64,000 nucleotides of DNA from VYFG01 sp965248685. GTDB taxonomy: Bacteria; Pseudomonadota; Gammaproteobacteria; Arenicellales; Poriferihabitantaceae. Every line of letters starts with the position of its first letter. The stretch's first letter is position 1. Positions 45,305-54,129 of this stretch are shown here, one piece after another. The stretch spans positions 1,116,001 to 1,180,000 of the forward strand of contig CBDFKC010000004.1 of assembly GCA_965248685.1 (NCBI GenBank). Reading direction: 5' to 3'. The notes beneath the pieces are model-generated. The model was not told where the DNA came from. It was given only the letters and a program-made list of their open reading frames with translations, and ran no database searches. Position numbers and translations under genes: made by a program.

Positions 45305-46104
45305 ATTTGATCGTTCAAGTCGTGTAAGATTTGTGGCCAGATATCGGCCCAACAGCAGGTGTGATTGAATCCTTTATATACCTCTGCCCTGATATCTGGT
45401 CTCGCTGCGAAATAGCCTGCCATCAGGCTATAGGGGACCACGGCATCCTGATCGCCGTATAGGTGTAACGCAATTGCATCGGATTGTTCTAGCGGTATCC
45501 TAGCGGGATTTATCGACTTGTCCAGCAAGGAAAAACCATGGCCGCTTGCCCAGACGTCGATATCGAGATTCGCGCCAATTGTGATTACGGCAACAGCCTC
45601 GGTTAGTTCTTTCGCCACTAATGTTGCAATTACCCCTCCACCGCTATGACCGAAAAGCGCAACTTTCTGAAAATCATATTTTTTTAGTAAACCGGCAACT
45701 GCATTGGCCATGGACATAATTACTTCTGGGGAATAACGGGCCATGGTCCAATACCCAGCATCACAATTATTGTTTTGATTACCAACGTGATAACAAGGCC
45801 TGCCAAGCAAAATTGAAGGATTTGGGTCCAATTTCATTAATTTCAGCATTACTGGATTTCTCGGTGTGGGGTCCTGGGCGATCCATTTACCCGCGATCCA
45901 CGGGGTGCCATCCCCTTCAATATAAATATGTAGAATATTTTTATTTTCCCACCCGTTTGTGACAGATTTACCAAAATAAATCAGGTCAAAAGGTGTACTA
46001 TTGATGCTGAGCCGGTTAAACCCGTACTGGTTTGCCAGGTTGTTGTATCGCGTTAACGGGGTTGTGCAGGAACCCAATCCACAAATAGCGAAGAGGGTGA
46101 GCAT
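45265..46104 (-). CDS. Lipoprotein alpha/beta hydrolase
   Basis: A 279-residue predicted lipoprotein. From ATG 46104 the signal ends in the lipobox LGSC (FAICGLGSC), after which the mature protein would be lipid-anchored. The alpha/beta hydrolase core shows nucleophile elbow GHSGGG, an acid in YGDQDAVVPYS and a late His in FNHTCCW. An early HIYIEGDGTPW strand probably forms the oxyanion region. The substrate is unknown. An alternative start lies at 46137. With ATG 46104 the start codon overlaps the start of the divergent caspase gene in a shared CATG; no separate intergenic promoter space exists. Four extra cysteines (CYHVGNQNNNCD, TCC) suggest disulphides in the periplasm. Confidence 0.85.
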   Translation of the reverse strand: MLTLFAICGLGSCTTPLTRYNNLANQYGFNRLSINSTPFDLIYFGKSVTNGWENKNILHIYIEGDGTPWIAGKWIAQDPTPRNPVMLKLMKLDPNPSILLGRPCYHVGNQNNNCDAGYWTMARYSPEVIMSMANAVAGLLKKYDFQKVALFGHSGGGVIATLVAKELTEAVAVITIGANLDIDVWASGHGFSLLDKSINPARIPLEQSDAIALHLYGDQDAVVPYSLMAGYFAARPDIRAEVYKGFNHTCCWADIWPQILHDLNDQIQNSPRNPAVTEE

Positions 46105-48790
46105 GCGAAATTTCCAGGATCCAGTGAAAATCAACATTACTCAATTAGTACCAGTGAAACGATTGTTTATTAAATTCCTTGAAGCCCGGTTGCAGTTTGT
46201 TAGCGCCTTCATCTTAACAATTATAGTCGGTAGCGCTCCGCTTAACGCAGCAACCCAGGGCATTTCTGTCGACGACCTGATTGTGGTCGACTGTTTATTA
46301 CCAGGGCAGGTTCGACAGCTTGGTCTTAATACAAAATACATTACCCCCCGACGACCGGTGAAAACGTCGGCAAAAAGCTGTGCGATCAAAGGGGGAGAGT
46401 ATGTGTCCTATGATCGGGCAAATTACCAAACTGCGTTAAGTGCCTGGATGGCGGATGCGGAACTGGGAGATGCCAAGGCGCAAACATACGTTGCAGAAAT
46501 TTACGAACGCGGCCTGGGCACAGCGCCGAACTATGCTGAAGCTGCCAAGTGGTATGCCCTGGCAGCGAAGCAGGGCTATAGTCCTGCCCAGCTAAGTCTG
46601 GGTCGTCTCTATGAGCAAGGTCTTGGTGTTACCAAAGACTTGCTGTTAGCGCTTAATTATTATCGGCAGGCGAACGGACTCAAGCAGGATGAATTGGGTT
46701 TCGTTTCCGCCATGCAGAATGCCGCTGACAGCGGTACGCCGGGTGAACTTGAAGCGTTACGCAAACAAGTCAAAAAGCTCGAAAAGACCAATAAGAAGTT
46801 ACGCGATAATCTGGAGAAAAATCGGCAAGACGCAGAAAAATCTACCCAATTACTAAACCAGCTTCAGACAGATATTTCGAACAAGCAGCAATTACTGATA
46901 AAGGCCCGGGAAAGCGATGATCTTGATCAAGTTGTTGAAAAACTCAATATTCAGATAAAGAAGCAGCAAATACAGCTCAAAGAGGAGGCTCTTCGATTTA
47001 AAACCGAACGCGCACTGTTGCTAAAGGAATTTGATCTGCAGAAAAAAACGTTTCAGAAGGTGCAGCAGAGTAATGATGCGGACGCCGCTATTGCCCTGCT
47101 CCAGAAGCAACTTAACCTGAAGCAAAATCAGCTGGAGCAGGCAACATCGGAGGGTGACAATCAATTGAGACTTTCCCAGGAACGGGTGATCGCCCTGGAA
47201 GAAGATCTTGTCGAGGCGCAGCAAAACAATAATTCCGCTGAGGTGATTGCGGCGTTGAAGACAGATATTAATCAGCAACACAGCCAATACACCCAGGATA
47301 TCGATCAATACGAGCAGGAGGTGGCTTTGCTGCGCGATGAAATTCGGCAGCAGCAACAACAGGTTGAAATTGCCCGACAACAGGATGATTCAGATGCTGT
47401 CATTGCCATGCTGGAACAGCAGTTGGCGAAACAGCAGGATGAATTTGAGACCACCGCCAAGAGTTCTGACAAGAAACTCGCATTGCTTCAGTTTGAGATA
47501 GAAAACCAGAAAAAACAAGCGAAGCTAGTACGGGAGCAGGACACCTCAAAGGAAGTGATTGCCAAGCTGGTCAAATTGATCAAAAAGCAAAACAAAAAAC
47601 TCGACAAGGAAAGTAAACGTAACCAGAAATTAACCGCAAAAGTTACTCAGCAGTCGGAGATCCTTGCTGCCAATGAGCAAAAACAACAACTGGCGATGGC
47701 CGAAGGGCCGAGTATCATCCTGAAGGTTCCCCCGGTTATTGTCAAACGTGGATTAAGTGAAGTTGAGGTTGAGCCTGGGCAACAGGTCTATCTCGCGGGT
47801 GGAGTGGTTGCGCCGGTAGGCGTCAAGGCGTTCACAGTGAACGGTGTGCCGGCGAATCTGGACGTTAACAACTTGTTTATGCTGAAAGTTAATGTGCAGG
47901 ATAGCGACCTGCCGGTGGAATTAAAAGTAATCGATAAGGAAGATCGTATCAGCGATCAAAGACTGGTTCTAAAACCCACCAGTGAAATTACTGTGGTGAC
48001 CAGTCCCGCGAAAGAACCATCCAAAAAATTAAAATTTGGCAAATACCACGCCCTGGTAATTGGCAATAACGACTATGGTGATGGAGGTTGGCCCAGTTTA
48101 AATAATGCGGTGAATGATGCCCGCGCAGTTGCTGAGCTATTGGAGGGAAGATACGGTTTTGACACAAAGTTACTATTAAATGCCACCAGAGCAGATACTC
48201 TGCAAGCTGTGGAGACGTTGCGAAATAAGTTAACCGAAAAAGATAATCTGCTGATTTATTATGCGGGTCACGGACAAAGAGATGATGCGAATAATCGGGC
48301 TTATTGGATTCCGGTGGATTCTACCGCGGAGAGTTCTGCCAACTGGATTCCGAGTTATCAGATTACCGATCATGTCAATGCTATGAATGCCCGTCACGTA
48401 TTGCTGGTTGTTGATTCATGCTACGCTGGTTTGATGACCCGTGCGACCGGGGTTAACGCAATGCTGGTAGGCATGACCGAAGAGCAGAAACAGGCCAAGG
48501 TTAAGGACAGGTTAGGTCGGCGAACCCGGATGTTGATTACCGCTGGCGATAACACTGAAGTGTTGGATTCTGGTCAGCAGGGAGACCATTCTATTTTCGC
48601 AGAAGCCTTTCTTTCAGCACTGGAAAACAACACCGGGGTACTTGATAGCGAAGGGGTGTTTAAAACTGTTCAACCCTATGTTGCCAAGCAAACCTATCGT
48701 ATTAACAAGCAGTCCGTGGTGTATGCGCCAATTCCCCGGGCGCGGCATGAAGGCGGTGAGTTTTATTTTATTGCGAAGAATACGAATTAA
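46103..48790 (+). CDS. Exported SEL1-coiled-coil-caspase protein
   Basis: An 895-residue bacterial caspase homologue. ATG 46103 has GAGGGTGA upstream and a signal/anchor sequence (~20-42, FVSAFILTIIVGSAPLNA). Two SEL1 repeats occupy ~105-185 (AQTYVAEIYERGLGTAPNYA, LSLGRLYEQGLGVTKD). A ~330-residue coiled coil, very rich in Gln, Lys and Glu, runs ~215-540, with degenerate repeats (QQLAKQQDEFE). A short beta domain (~550-630) leads to the caspase p20 domain (~650-800) with catalytic His in YYAGHGQRDD and Cys in VVDSCYAGLM. Both are intact, so cysteine-protease activity is likely, after basic or acidic residues as in metacaspases (unsettled). The lipoprotein hydrolase is divergent from it. Confidence 0.93.
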   Translation: MRNFQDPVKINITQLVPVKRLFIKFLEARLQFVSAFILTIIVGSAPLNAATQGISVDDLIVVDCLLPGQVRQLGLNTKYITPRRPVKTSAKSCAIKGGEYVSYDRANYQTALSAWMADAELGDAKAQTYVAEIYERGLGTAPNYAEAAKWYALAAKQGYSPAQLSLGRLYEQGLGVTKDLLLALNYYRQANGLKQDELGFVSAMQNAADSGTPGELEALRKQVKKLEKTNKKLRDNLEKNRQDAEKSTQLLNQLQTDISNKQQLLIKARESDDLDQVVEKLNIQIKKQQIQLKEEALRFKTERALLLKEFDLQKKTFQKVQQSNDADAAIALLQKQLNLKQNQLEQATSEGDNQLRLSQERVIALEEDLVEAQQNNNSAEVIAALKTDINQQHSQYTQDIDQYEQEVALLRDEIRQQQQQVEIARQQDDSDAVIAMLEQQLAKQQDEFETTAKSSDKKLALLQFEIENQKKQAKLVREQDTSKEVIAKLVKLIKKQNKKLDKESKRNQKLTAKVTQQSEILAANEQKQQLAMAEGPSIILKVPPVIVKRGLSEVEVEPGQQVYLAGGVVAPVGVKAFTVNGVPANLDVNNLFMLKVNVQDSDLPVELKVIDKEDRISDQRLVLKPTSEITVVTSPAKEPSKKLKFGKYHALVIGNNDYGDGGWPSLNNAVNDARAVAELLEGRYGFDTKLLLNATRADTLQAVETLRNKLTEKDNLLIYYAGHGQRDDANNRAYWIPVDSTAESSANWIPSYQITDHVNAMNARHVLLVVDSCYAGLMTRATGVNAMLVGMTEEQKQAKVKDRLGRRTRMLITAGDNTEVLDSGQQGDHSIFAEAFLSALENNTGVLDSEGVFKTVQPYVAKQTYRINKQSVVYAPIPRARHEGGEFYFIAKNTN

Positions 48791-48823
48791 CTTTATTCAG
48801 CAATTGGATATCAATCCCAGTTA

Positions 48824-49714
48824 TTAATTTTCACCGCTTCCTGCGACACGTTTTTGAATTGGTTTAAGCTCTGGTCTGAGTAACGCTAATTCCTGCCAGA
48901 TTTTTGTAGCGGCTTCTTTTACTTCCAGTCGTTCCAGCATACGCGCGAACACCACGCGTTCGGCAAAACTAGCTTGGGCAGTTGGTTGGGCTGATTCGAT
49001 ATGGGTGCGAAGATCAGGTTCTACCAGACTGAAGTAAGCGTGGGCGCGGTACTCCGTATCTGAATCTTTAGCCACAATCTCCCAGGTGTAATCCGCTCCG
49101 TCGCCAAGAGTTACATCGGCCGGCAACGTTAAGCTGGTGCCCGCTACCTGGATAGCGGCAATGGTTTTTCCTAATTCGCTGGACAGAATAAATTGATAGG
49201 ACTGGGCCCCTTCAATGGCAGTCCAATGAAACTCAGGGTTGGATTCAAGAACCTTAGTGTCCCTGGGGCTGATCAGGCGAAGTTGGGGTCCCATGCCACT
49301 GCGTAATTTTAATAGCCCGATGGCGATACCCGAGTCATCTTCCATGGCAATTTCAGCCAGGGTTTCCATGTTGAGATTTCGACTGCTGGCTTGGCCTCCA
49401 GTGACGGCTTCTGGTTGCTCGGTTCCAATCATGATCTCTCCGGCCATGTCATAGGTGAACTCCTCGGAACTGTCAAAATAAAACAAGGTTAGCGCTGAAT
49501 CTGATTCGATACGCAATTTAGAACCCGCATCCAACTCAGATAAAATTTCGCAGGGCTGCATTTCACCGTCAACTTCGATCATTACCTGGCCCTGTATATC
49601 AGCAACCATAGCCACTACAGTATTGTTCAGAGCTCCAGCCATAGAAGAGCTGAGTGCCATCAGTAGCAAAACAGATAGGGTCTGAATTCGAATTGTTTTT
49701 CCGAACTTAACCAT
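48824..49714 (-). CDS. Exported FecR-like / Fn3-like protein
   Basis: A 296-residue exported protein. ATG 49714 starts a good signal peptide (KTIRIQTLSVLLLMALSS then MAGA|L); ATG 49735 is an alternative and would follow the upstream stop by 5 bp. Residues ~30-110 look like a FecR-type beta domain (MVADIQGQVMIEVDGEM, LDAGSKLRIESDSALTLFYF). Residues ~150-240 look like an Ig/Fn3-like strand set (PEFHWTAIEGAQSYQFILS, DYTWEIVAKDSDTEYRA). The C-terminal ~50 residues are helical. It converges with the caspase gene and is preceded on its strand by a small DUF3467-like gene. A second FecR-like protein in the same region as the TPS FecR is notable. Function unknown. Confidence 0.7.
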   Translation of the reverse strand: MVKFGKTIRIQTLSVLLLMALSSSMAGALNNTVVAMVADIQGQVMIEVDGEMQPCEILSELDAGSKLRIESDSALTLFYFDSSEEFTYDMAGEIMIGTEQPEAVTGGQASSRNLNMETLAEIAMEDDSGIAIGLLKLRSGMGPQLRLISPRDTKVLESNPEFHWTAIEGAQSYQFILSSELGKTIAAIQVAGTSLTLPADVTLGDGADYTWEIVAKDSDTEYRAHAYFSLVEPDLRTHIESAQPTAQASFAERVVFARMLERLEVKEAATKIWQELALLRPELKPIQKRVAGSGEN

Positions 49715-49740
49715 TATTCGAGAAATTGGTATCATTAGAT

Positions 49741-50061
49741 TTAATTTTGTGGATATCGTTGTTCATGTTGTGAGACGACGCTACTTAACAGTTTAATTAG
49801 TCTCTTGGTCGCGGCGGGGTTCAGAAATATCTGATTGGAAACCGCAACCGATGTAGGCTTACCTTCTGAATCTCGATCCTGGATATTACCCAGGGCAATT
49901 TTCATCCCAGCCCGAGTAGTGGATACATTAAATACCCCCACCGAATTTGTAGGCACGCCATCAGCATTCCAGGTAACGCCGGCGCTCTCTGTTCTGGTAG
50001 CTGGCTGAACGTATTCAGCCTCAGCAATATTGTCGTTATTCAACGTTTTGTCATCTGCCAT
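49741..50061 (-). CDS. Small DUF3467-like protein (tentative)
   Basis: A 106-residue cytoplasmic protein. The C-terminal IFLNPAATKRLIKLLSSVV and preceding GVFNVSTTRAGMKIALG resemble the short bacterial DUF3467 family, whose members end in a helix that follows an L(S/N)PxxAKRL motif. The N-terminal 30 residues are polar and probably disordered. It lies just upstream of the FecR/Fn3-like gene on the same strand, 26 bp from that gene's chosen start, so the two are likely co-transcribed. No function is known for the family. Confidence 0.6.
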   Translation of the reverse strand: MADDKTLNNDNIAEAEYVQPATRTESAGVTWNADGVPTNSVGVFNVSTTRAGMKIALGNIQDRDSEGKPTSVAVSNQIFLNPAATKRLIKLLSSVVSQHEQRYPQN

Positions 50062-50256
50062 TGTTAGGTTCCCCCATCAGTTTATTTTCAATCCAAACTC
50101 TCATAATACACCGGCAAATGGCGGTGGTCTATTGTAAAAATTTAACAAACCCGTCTCTCTACCGTTATGCGCCCAGGCGGGAATCTACAACAACTGGGAA
50201 CAGAGCACACTAAACTTCATAATTGACCTTCTCAACAATTGGTTGAAGCACCAGCA

Positions 50257-51687
50257 TCAACACTCCGTAACCAGAATTGGGATTTGAACTGCTAACCCAC
50301 CCTGGGAAGTTTCTTTGTATTTGCTATTCATGTTTTGGGCAGTTTCCCACATGGTTTTGATCACGGCGTCCAGGGAAACCTTGGCTTTTTTTGGGTCGCT
50401 TTCCAATGCTATATGGGCGGCGGTAATGGCTTTGATCGCTCCCATAGAATTTCGTTCAATGCATGGAATTTGAACTAGACCGCCTACTGGATCGCAGGTC
50501 AGGCCAAGATGATGTTCCATAGCGATTTCTGCGGCCATGAGGGCTTGCTCAACACTGCCACCTAACCCTTCCGTTAGTGCCGCTGCTGCCATTGCCGAGG
50601 ACACACCTATTTCCGCCTGGCATCCTCCCATAGCGGCGGAAATAGTGGCGCCTTTTTTGAAAATACTGCCAATTTCCCCCGCGACCAGTAGAAAGCGTAT
50701 AATTTTCTCGCGGGTGACTTGTTGGTCTGAAAAACAGATATAGTAAAGAATAACAGCGGGGATCACCCCGGCTGCACCATTAGTAGGAGCGGTTACTACT
50801 CTACCAAAATTAGCATTTTCTTCGTTTACCGCCATGGCAAAACAGCCAATCCATTTCAATGTTTTGGCAAATGAACAGTGAAGAGATTTTACCAAGTTCA
50901 CCCATTCTTCAATTCCCTTGTATTCTGCATCGATACACAGACGTTTATTGATTGTGGCCGCGCGTCTTGTAACATTCAATCCGCCTGGAAGCACTCCTTC
51001 CGTATGGCAACCGCGATAGACGCATTGCTGCATAACATCCCATATTCCAAGTAAATCTGACTCGATTTTTTCAACTGGGCGCCATTGCAGCTCATTTGAC
51101 ATAACGATTTGCCAGATTTGGCGGTCTTTTTCCTCGCAGTGCTTACTTAGATCGGCGGCGCTCTTGATTGGGTAGGGCAGCGGTGAATTTAAATCCGGGC
51201 TTTCTTCAAGATCAATTTCCGCAACAACAAAACCACCGCCTACTGAATAGTAAGTAGCGACGAGAAGTTCCTCACCGCTATTGTCAGTGGCTTCGAATAT
51301 CATTCCATTTGCATGCAGTGGCAGGGCTTCAGTTTTAAAAGATAGTAAATCCTTATTAGGAGTAAAATTTATCTCATAATCTTCAAGCAAACACAGTTTG
51401 CTCGTTGACCAGATGTTTTGTGGAATTGCCATGACCTGATCGAGGCAAATCTTTTCCGGATCCTCACCGCTAAGCCCAAGCATAATTGCAATTTCGGTAC
51501 CATGTCCTTTACCAGTGAGAGCTAAAGATCCGTATAAGGAAACTTTGATGCGGTGGACTTTGCGCAGACTTTCCTTAGTTTCCAATTCGAAGAGAAACCT
51601 TTTTGCAGCACGCCATGGTCCTAGCGTATGTGAACTCGATGGTCCTATGCCGATTTTAAGCATATCGAATACGCTGATTCTTTCCAT
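50257..51687 (-). CDS. sdaA: L-serine ammonia-lyase (L-serine dehydratase), single-chain iron-sulphur type
   Basis: Turns L-serine into pyruvate and ammonia using a [4Fe-4S] cluster. The 476-residue length and fused beta-alpha layout match the E. coli SdaA/SdaB type. Family marks are DMLKIGIGPSSSHTLGPWRA at the N-terminus, GGFVVAEIDL, APTNGAAGVIPAVILYY in the catalytic domain and the cluster cysteines in the region GCFAMAV, LTCDPVGGLVQIPCIERN. It faces the hipBA promoter region divergently, with about 207 bp between. A serine-catabolic role is well supported; regulation cannot be seen. Confidence 0.96.
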   Translation of the reverse strand: MERISVFDMLKIGIGPSSSHTLGPWRAAKRFLFELETKESLRKVHRIKVSLYGSLALTGKGHGTEIAIMLGLSGEDPEKICLDQVMAIPQNIWSTSKLCLLEDYEINFTPNKDLLSFKTEALPLHANGMIFEATDNSGEELLVATYYSVGGGFVVAEIDLEESPDLNSPLPYPIKSAADLSKHCEEKDRQIWQIVMSNELQWRPVEKIESDLLGIWDVMQQCVYRGCHTEGVLPGGLNVTRRAATINKRLCIDAEYKGIEEWVNLVKSLHCSFAKTLKWIGCFAMAVNEENANFGRVVTAPTNGAAGVIPAVILYYICFSDQQVTREKIIRFLLVAGEIGSIFKKGATISAAMGGCQAEIGVSSAMAAAALTEGLGGSVEQALMAAEIAMEHHLGLTCDPVGGLVQIPCIERNSMGAIKAITAAHIALESDPKKAKVSLDAVIKTMWETAQNMNSKYKETSQGGLAVQIPILVTEC

Positions 51688-51807
51688 CGTTATTTAGTAT
51701 TTATTTGTTAACCATCCAACTTATCGGGAATTATAGGAGCATTACGAAAAATTTTTATTTTGCCATAAATAAGGGCTGCTTTAGGCGACCGTGAAGTGGT
51801 TTTTAGC

Positions 51808-51869
51808 AACTAATAAGTTGCTTTAACGTCTATCATTCAACATATGATATTGAAAGAAACTTATAAGTT
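51808..51869 (+). promoter_or_regulatory. Two palindromic operator-like sites upstream of hipBA
   Basis: AACTAATAAGTT (51808-51819) and the perfect palindrome AACTTATAAGTT (51858-51869) lie exactly 50 bp apart, each followed by GCTTTA/GCTTTAT. A weaker relative, AATATATAAGTT, is at 51917-51928 inside the start of hipB. Spacing of about five helical turns fits cooperative HipB binding and looping. Confidence 0.72.
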
Positions 51870-51894
51870 GCTTTATTCGATTTGAGAGGCTAAT

Positions 51895-52278
51895 ATGTTT
51901 CTTTTTAATTTAAAGCAATATATAAGTTTACAAAATATGCGTCTACTACTGGAACAACTTAAAAAGCGACGGTTAGAGTTAGGCCTTAAGCAAAATGACA
52001 TGATGTTGCGTGTGGGTATTTCGCGACAACAGTATCAACGCTTGGAGTCAAAAGGGAACCCTCGACTCGAAACCCTTGAGCTGGTAGCAAAAGGTCTAAA
52101 GAGTACGCTGATGTTAATTCCTCAGGATAAATTGGCAGCCGTGCGTACTGTGTTAGAGAGCTCTGACATAGAAATTAAAGAATCCCAACATTCATCTTTG
52201 ACTGCCAGTGACCTAGGCACTACTTCTGACAGTATTGCAGATGACCCATGGCAAGACTTGCTGAAGGATGATTCATGA
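51895..52278 (+). CDS. hipB: HipB-like antitoxin and repressor
   Basis: A 127-residue XRE-type DNA-binding antitoxin that represses its own operon and blocks the partner kinase. The helix-turn-helix at ~17-70 reads KRRLELGLKQNDMMLRVGIS with RQQYQRLESKGNPRLETLEL as the recognition region. Residues ~90-127 are acidic and polar, a probable toxin-binding tail ending LLKDDS. ATG 51895 is chosen because GAGAGG lies six bases upstream; ATG 51937 lacks a ribosome site. Its stop overlaps the hipA start (ATGA). Palindromic operators lie upstream. Confidence 0.88.
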   Translation: MFLFNLKQYISLQNMRLLLEQLKKRRLELGLKQNDMMLRVGISRQQYQRLESKGNPRLETLELVAKGLKSTLMLIPQDKLAAVRTVLESSDIEIKESQHSSLTASDLGTTSDSIADDPWQDLLKDDS

Positions 52279-53549
52279 GTACTAGTAACGAAGTTAGTTT
52301 TCTTAAGTTGGCTTTGCACGGAAGATTAGTAGGTTACTTAGCTGGGTATCGCAACGGCCGAAATGTATTGAGCTTCGCTGATGAGTTTAAACAGGATGTT
52401 AATCGTCCTACATTCAGTTTGATTACACATCCTGAGTTTCCGAGAGCAGAACAGTTGATGTCTGAACCTTGGACTCACAATCATCGGCTTCATCCTTCTT
52501 TATCTAACTTATTACCAGAAGGAGCGTTGCGAGAGTTGATAGCGAAAGGTTTGAAGATTCATGTTGATAATGAATTTCAAATATTTTCATATTTAGGCGA
52601 AGACTTACCTGGCGCATTAGTGGCTACTCCATTAGAGCCCGATGAGGTCCCTCGGAATATTTTAGCGACTCATGGATCGACTAAAGTTGTCAGGTTTAGC
52701 GAGGCCTTCTATGAGAGAAGAGGACAAGAGCATAAATTTTCATTGGCAGGTGTGCAGATGAAGTTCTCTATGAAGGCAAAAGACGGGCGCTACAACTTAT
52801 CGAAAGAGGGCGCATTGGGTGACTGGATTATTAAGACACCATCAACTCAGCATAAGGATGTTCCGCTAAATGAGTTTTCAGTCATGACTCTAGCGTCAAT
52901 GGTTGGGATTGAGGTGCCTGAGATACAGCTGGTTGAACTGGAAAAACTAGATAGTTTGCCACCGATTAACTTGCCTGATGAGCAGTTTGCCTTTGCTATA
53001 AAACGATTCGATCGAAATGGAGATCAGCGAATCCACATGGAGGATTTTGCCCAGGTTTTAGTAAAGTACCCCAGTGAAAAATACAGTACGGCTAACTATG
53101 AACAAATAGGCAGAGTGTTGTATGAATACTCGGGTGACGGGCTAGCGGATACACAACAGTTCGCGAGAAGATTACTGGTTAATATTTTGTTGGCCAACGG
53201 TGACGCACATCTAAAAAATTGGAGCCTGTTGTATTCGGATGCAATAACTCCAAGACTTTCACCAGCTTACGATATCGTTACAACTAACGTTTACATTGAA
53301 GGCGAAAGACAGTTTGCATTAAACCTCAACAATAATAAGGACTGGTATAAAGTGAGCTACGCACATTTTGAAGCCTGGGCGAAAAAAACAAATGTCCCAT
53401 GGCGAGCTATAAAACCCCACCTTAAAGATACGCTTGAAAAAGCTAGAAGTTTGTGGCCCAAAGGAATTCAAGACTTGCCGATGAATGAAGGCCACAAACA
53501 AAAATTAAGAGAGCACTGGCGAAACTTATATGCAGATTTTCGGATTTAG
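52275..53549 (+). CDS. hipA: HipA-like serine/threonine-kinase toxin
   Basis: A 424-residue HipA-family kinase, which in known systems phosphorylates aminoacyl-tRNA synthetases such as GltX and slows translation. The N-terminal domain (~10-100) is followed by the kinase-like core. The nucleotide loop region is FSLAGVQMKFSMKA, the catalytic loop LLANGDAHLKNWSLL (Asp and Asn in place) and the metal-binding AYDIV. Ser in FSLAG occupies the place of the regulatory loop serine of HipA. Start overlaps hipB by 4 bp. The pair is visibly more AT-rich than the flanks and lies against the 3' end of ssrA, so horizontal acquisition is plausible. Length is close to the family norm. Confidence 0.93.
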   Translation: MSTSNEVSFLKLALHGRLVGYLAGYRNGRNVLSFADEFKQDVNRPTFSLITHPEFPRAEQLMSEPWTHNHRLHPSLSNLLPEGALRELIAKGLKIHVDNEFQIFSYLGEDLPGALVATPLEPDEVPRNILATHGSTKVVRFSEAFYERRGQEHKFSLAGVQMKFSMKAKDGRYNLSKEGALGDWIIKTPSTQHKDVPLNEFSVMTLASMVGIEVPEIQLVELEKLDSLPPINLPDEQFAFAIKRFDRNGDQRIHMEDFAQVLVKYPSEKYSTANYEQIGRVLYEYSGDGLADTQQFARRLLVNILLANGDAHLKNWSLLYSDAITPRLSPAYDIVTTNVYIEGERQFALNLNNNKDWYKVSYAHFEAWAKKTNVPWRAIKPHLKDTLEKARSLWPKGIQDLPMNEGHKQKLREHWRNLYADFRI

Positions 53550-53611
53550 TTGCTCATTTCTATACATTGTCAAAAGATATGGGTCAAAACAGGGCATATT
53601 TGAGGTATATC

Positions 53612-53640
53612 AGGGGCAAAGCAAAGTTCGCTTTGCCCCT
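53612..53640. terminator. Strong hairpin between hipA and ssrA
   Basis: AGGGGCAAAGC and GCTTTGCCCCT form an 11 bp perfect stem with a 7 nt loop. On the hipA side it is followed by TATCTTATTG, only moderately T-rich; on the ssrA side no T-run follows. It probably ends one or both converging transcripts. Confidence 0.7.
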
Positions 53641-53666
53641 TATCTTATTGATAAATAAGAAAATAA

Positions 53667-54023
53667 TGGTGGAGGTGGCGGGAATTGAACCCGCGTCCGC
53701 TGATCCTACACTCATCGGCAACTACATGTTTAGTCTGCGCTTTAAGTTAACCGATTTGCCAGTAGGCAGACTGACTTACAGATCGGCGAGCTCGCTTACC
53801 TTTAACAGCCAGTTAACGAGCGCAACTGGCGAGCGATCCTGTATGAGATGACCTTTCGAGCCCAAGCCTACAGGCGAGCCGGGTGAAAGGACTAACGGAC
53901 TTAAGCCGCTAGTGAGTAGTTGTCGTCGTTGGCAACTATAGTTTTGCAGACGGATTTACGAGGAATCCTGCACCTCGACATGCTCCGATGGCTTCGCGAC
54001 CGACGTCGAAGCCAGTCACCCCC
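53667..54023 (-). ncRNA. ssrA: tmRNA (transfer-messenger RNA)
   Basis: Rescues stalled ribosomes together with SmpB. The 5' end GGGGGTGACTGGCTTCGACG (from 54023 leftwards) pairs with the 3' CACCTCC before the encoded ACCA (ending 53667), forming the tRNA-like acceptor stem. The T-arm GGGUUCGAAUCCC-like stretch is present (GCGGGTTCAATTCCCGC). The tag reading frame is at 53901-53933 and encodes ANDDNYSLAA then TAA, a typical gammaproteobacterial tag. Length 357 nt is normal. smpB lies 106 bp upstream. Confidence 0.97.
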
Positions 54024-54129
54024 ATGGAAATTTCATTATAACACAGGGTTAATATGGGTTTATGGGACGGAAATTCAATTGGCAATGACGTTTCATAGGC
54101 TGATCCAAACTCCCTGCCCCTGGTTAACT

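Noticed and set aside
53690..53720. tRNA-like sequence (GTTCAATTCCCGC on the minus strand)
   Set aside because: It is the T-arm of tmRNA rather than a separate tRNA gene.
53567..53851. 94-codon plus-strand frame between hipA and smpB
   Set aside because: It runs antisense through the tmRNA gene, whose acceptor stem and tag frame are unmistakable.
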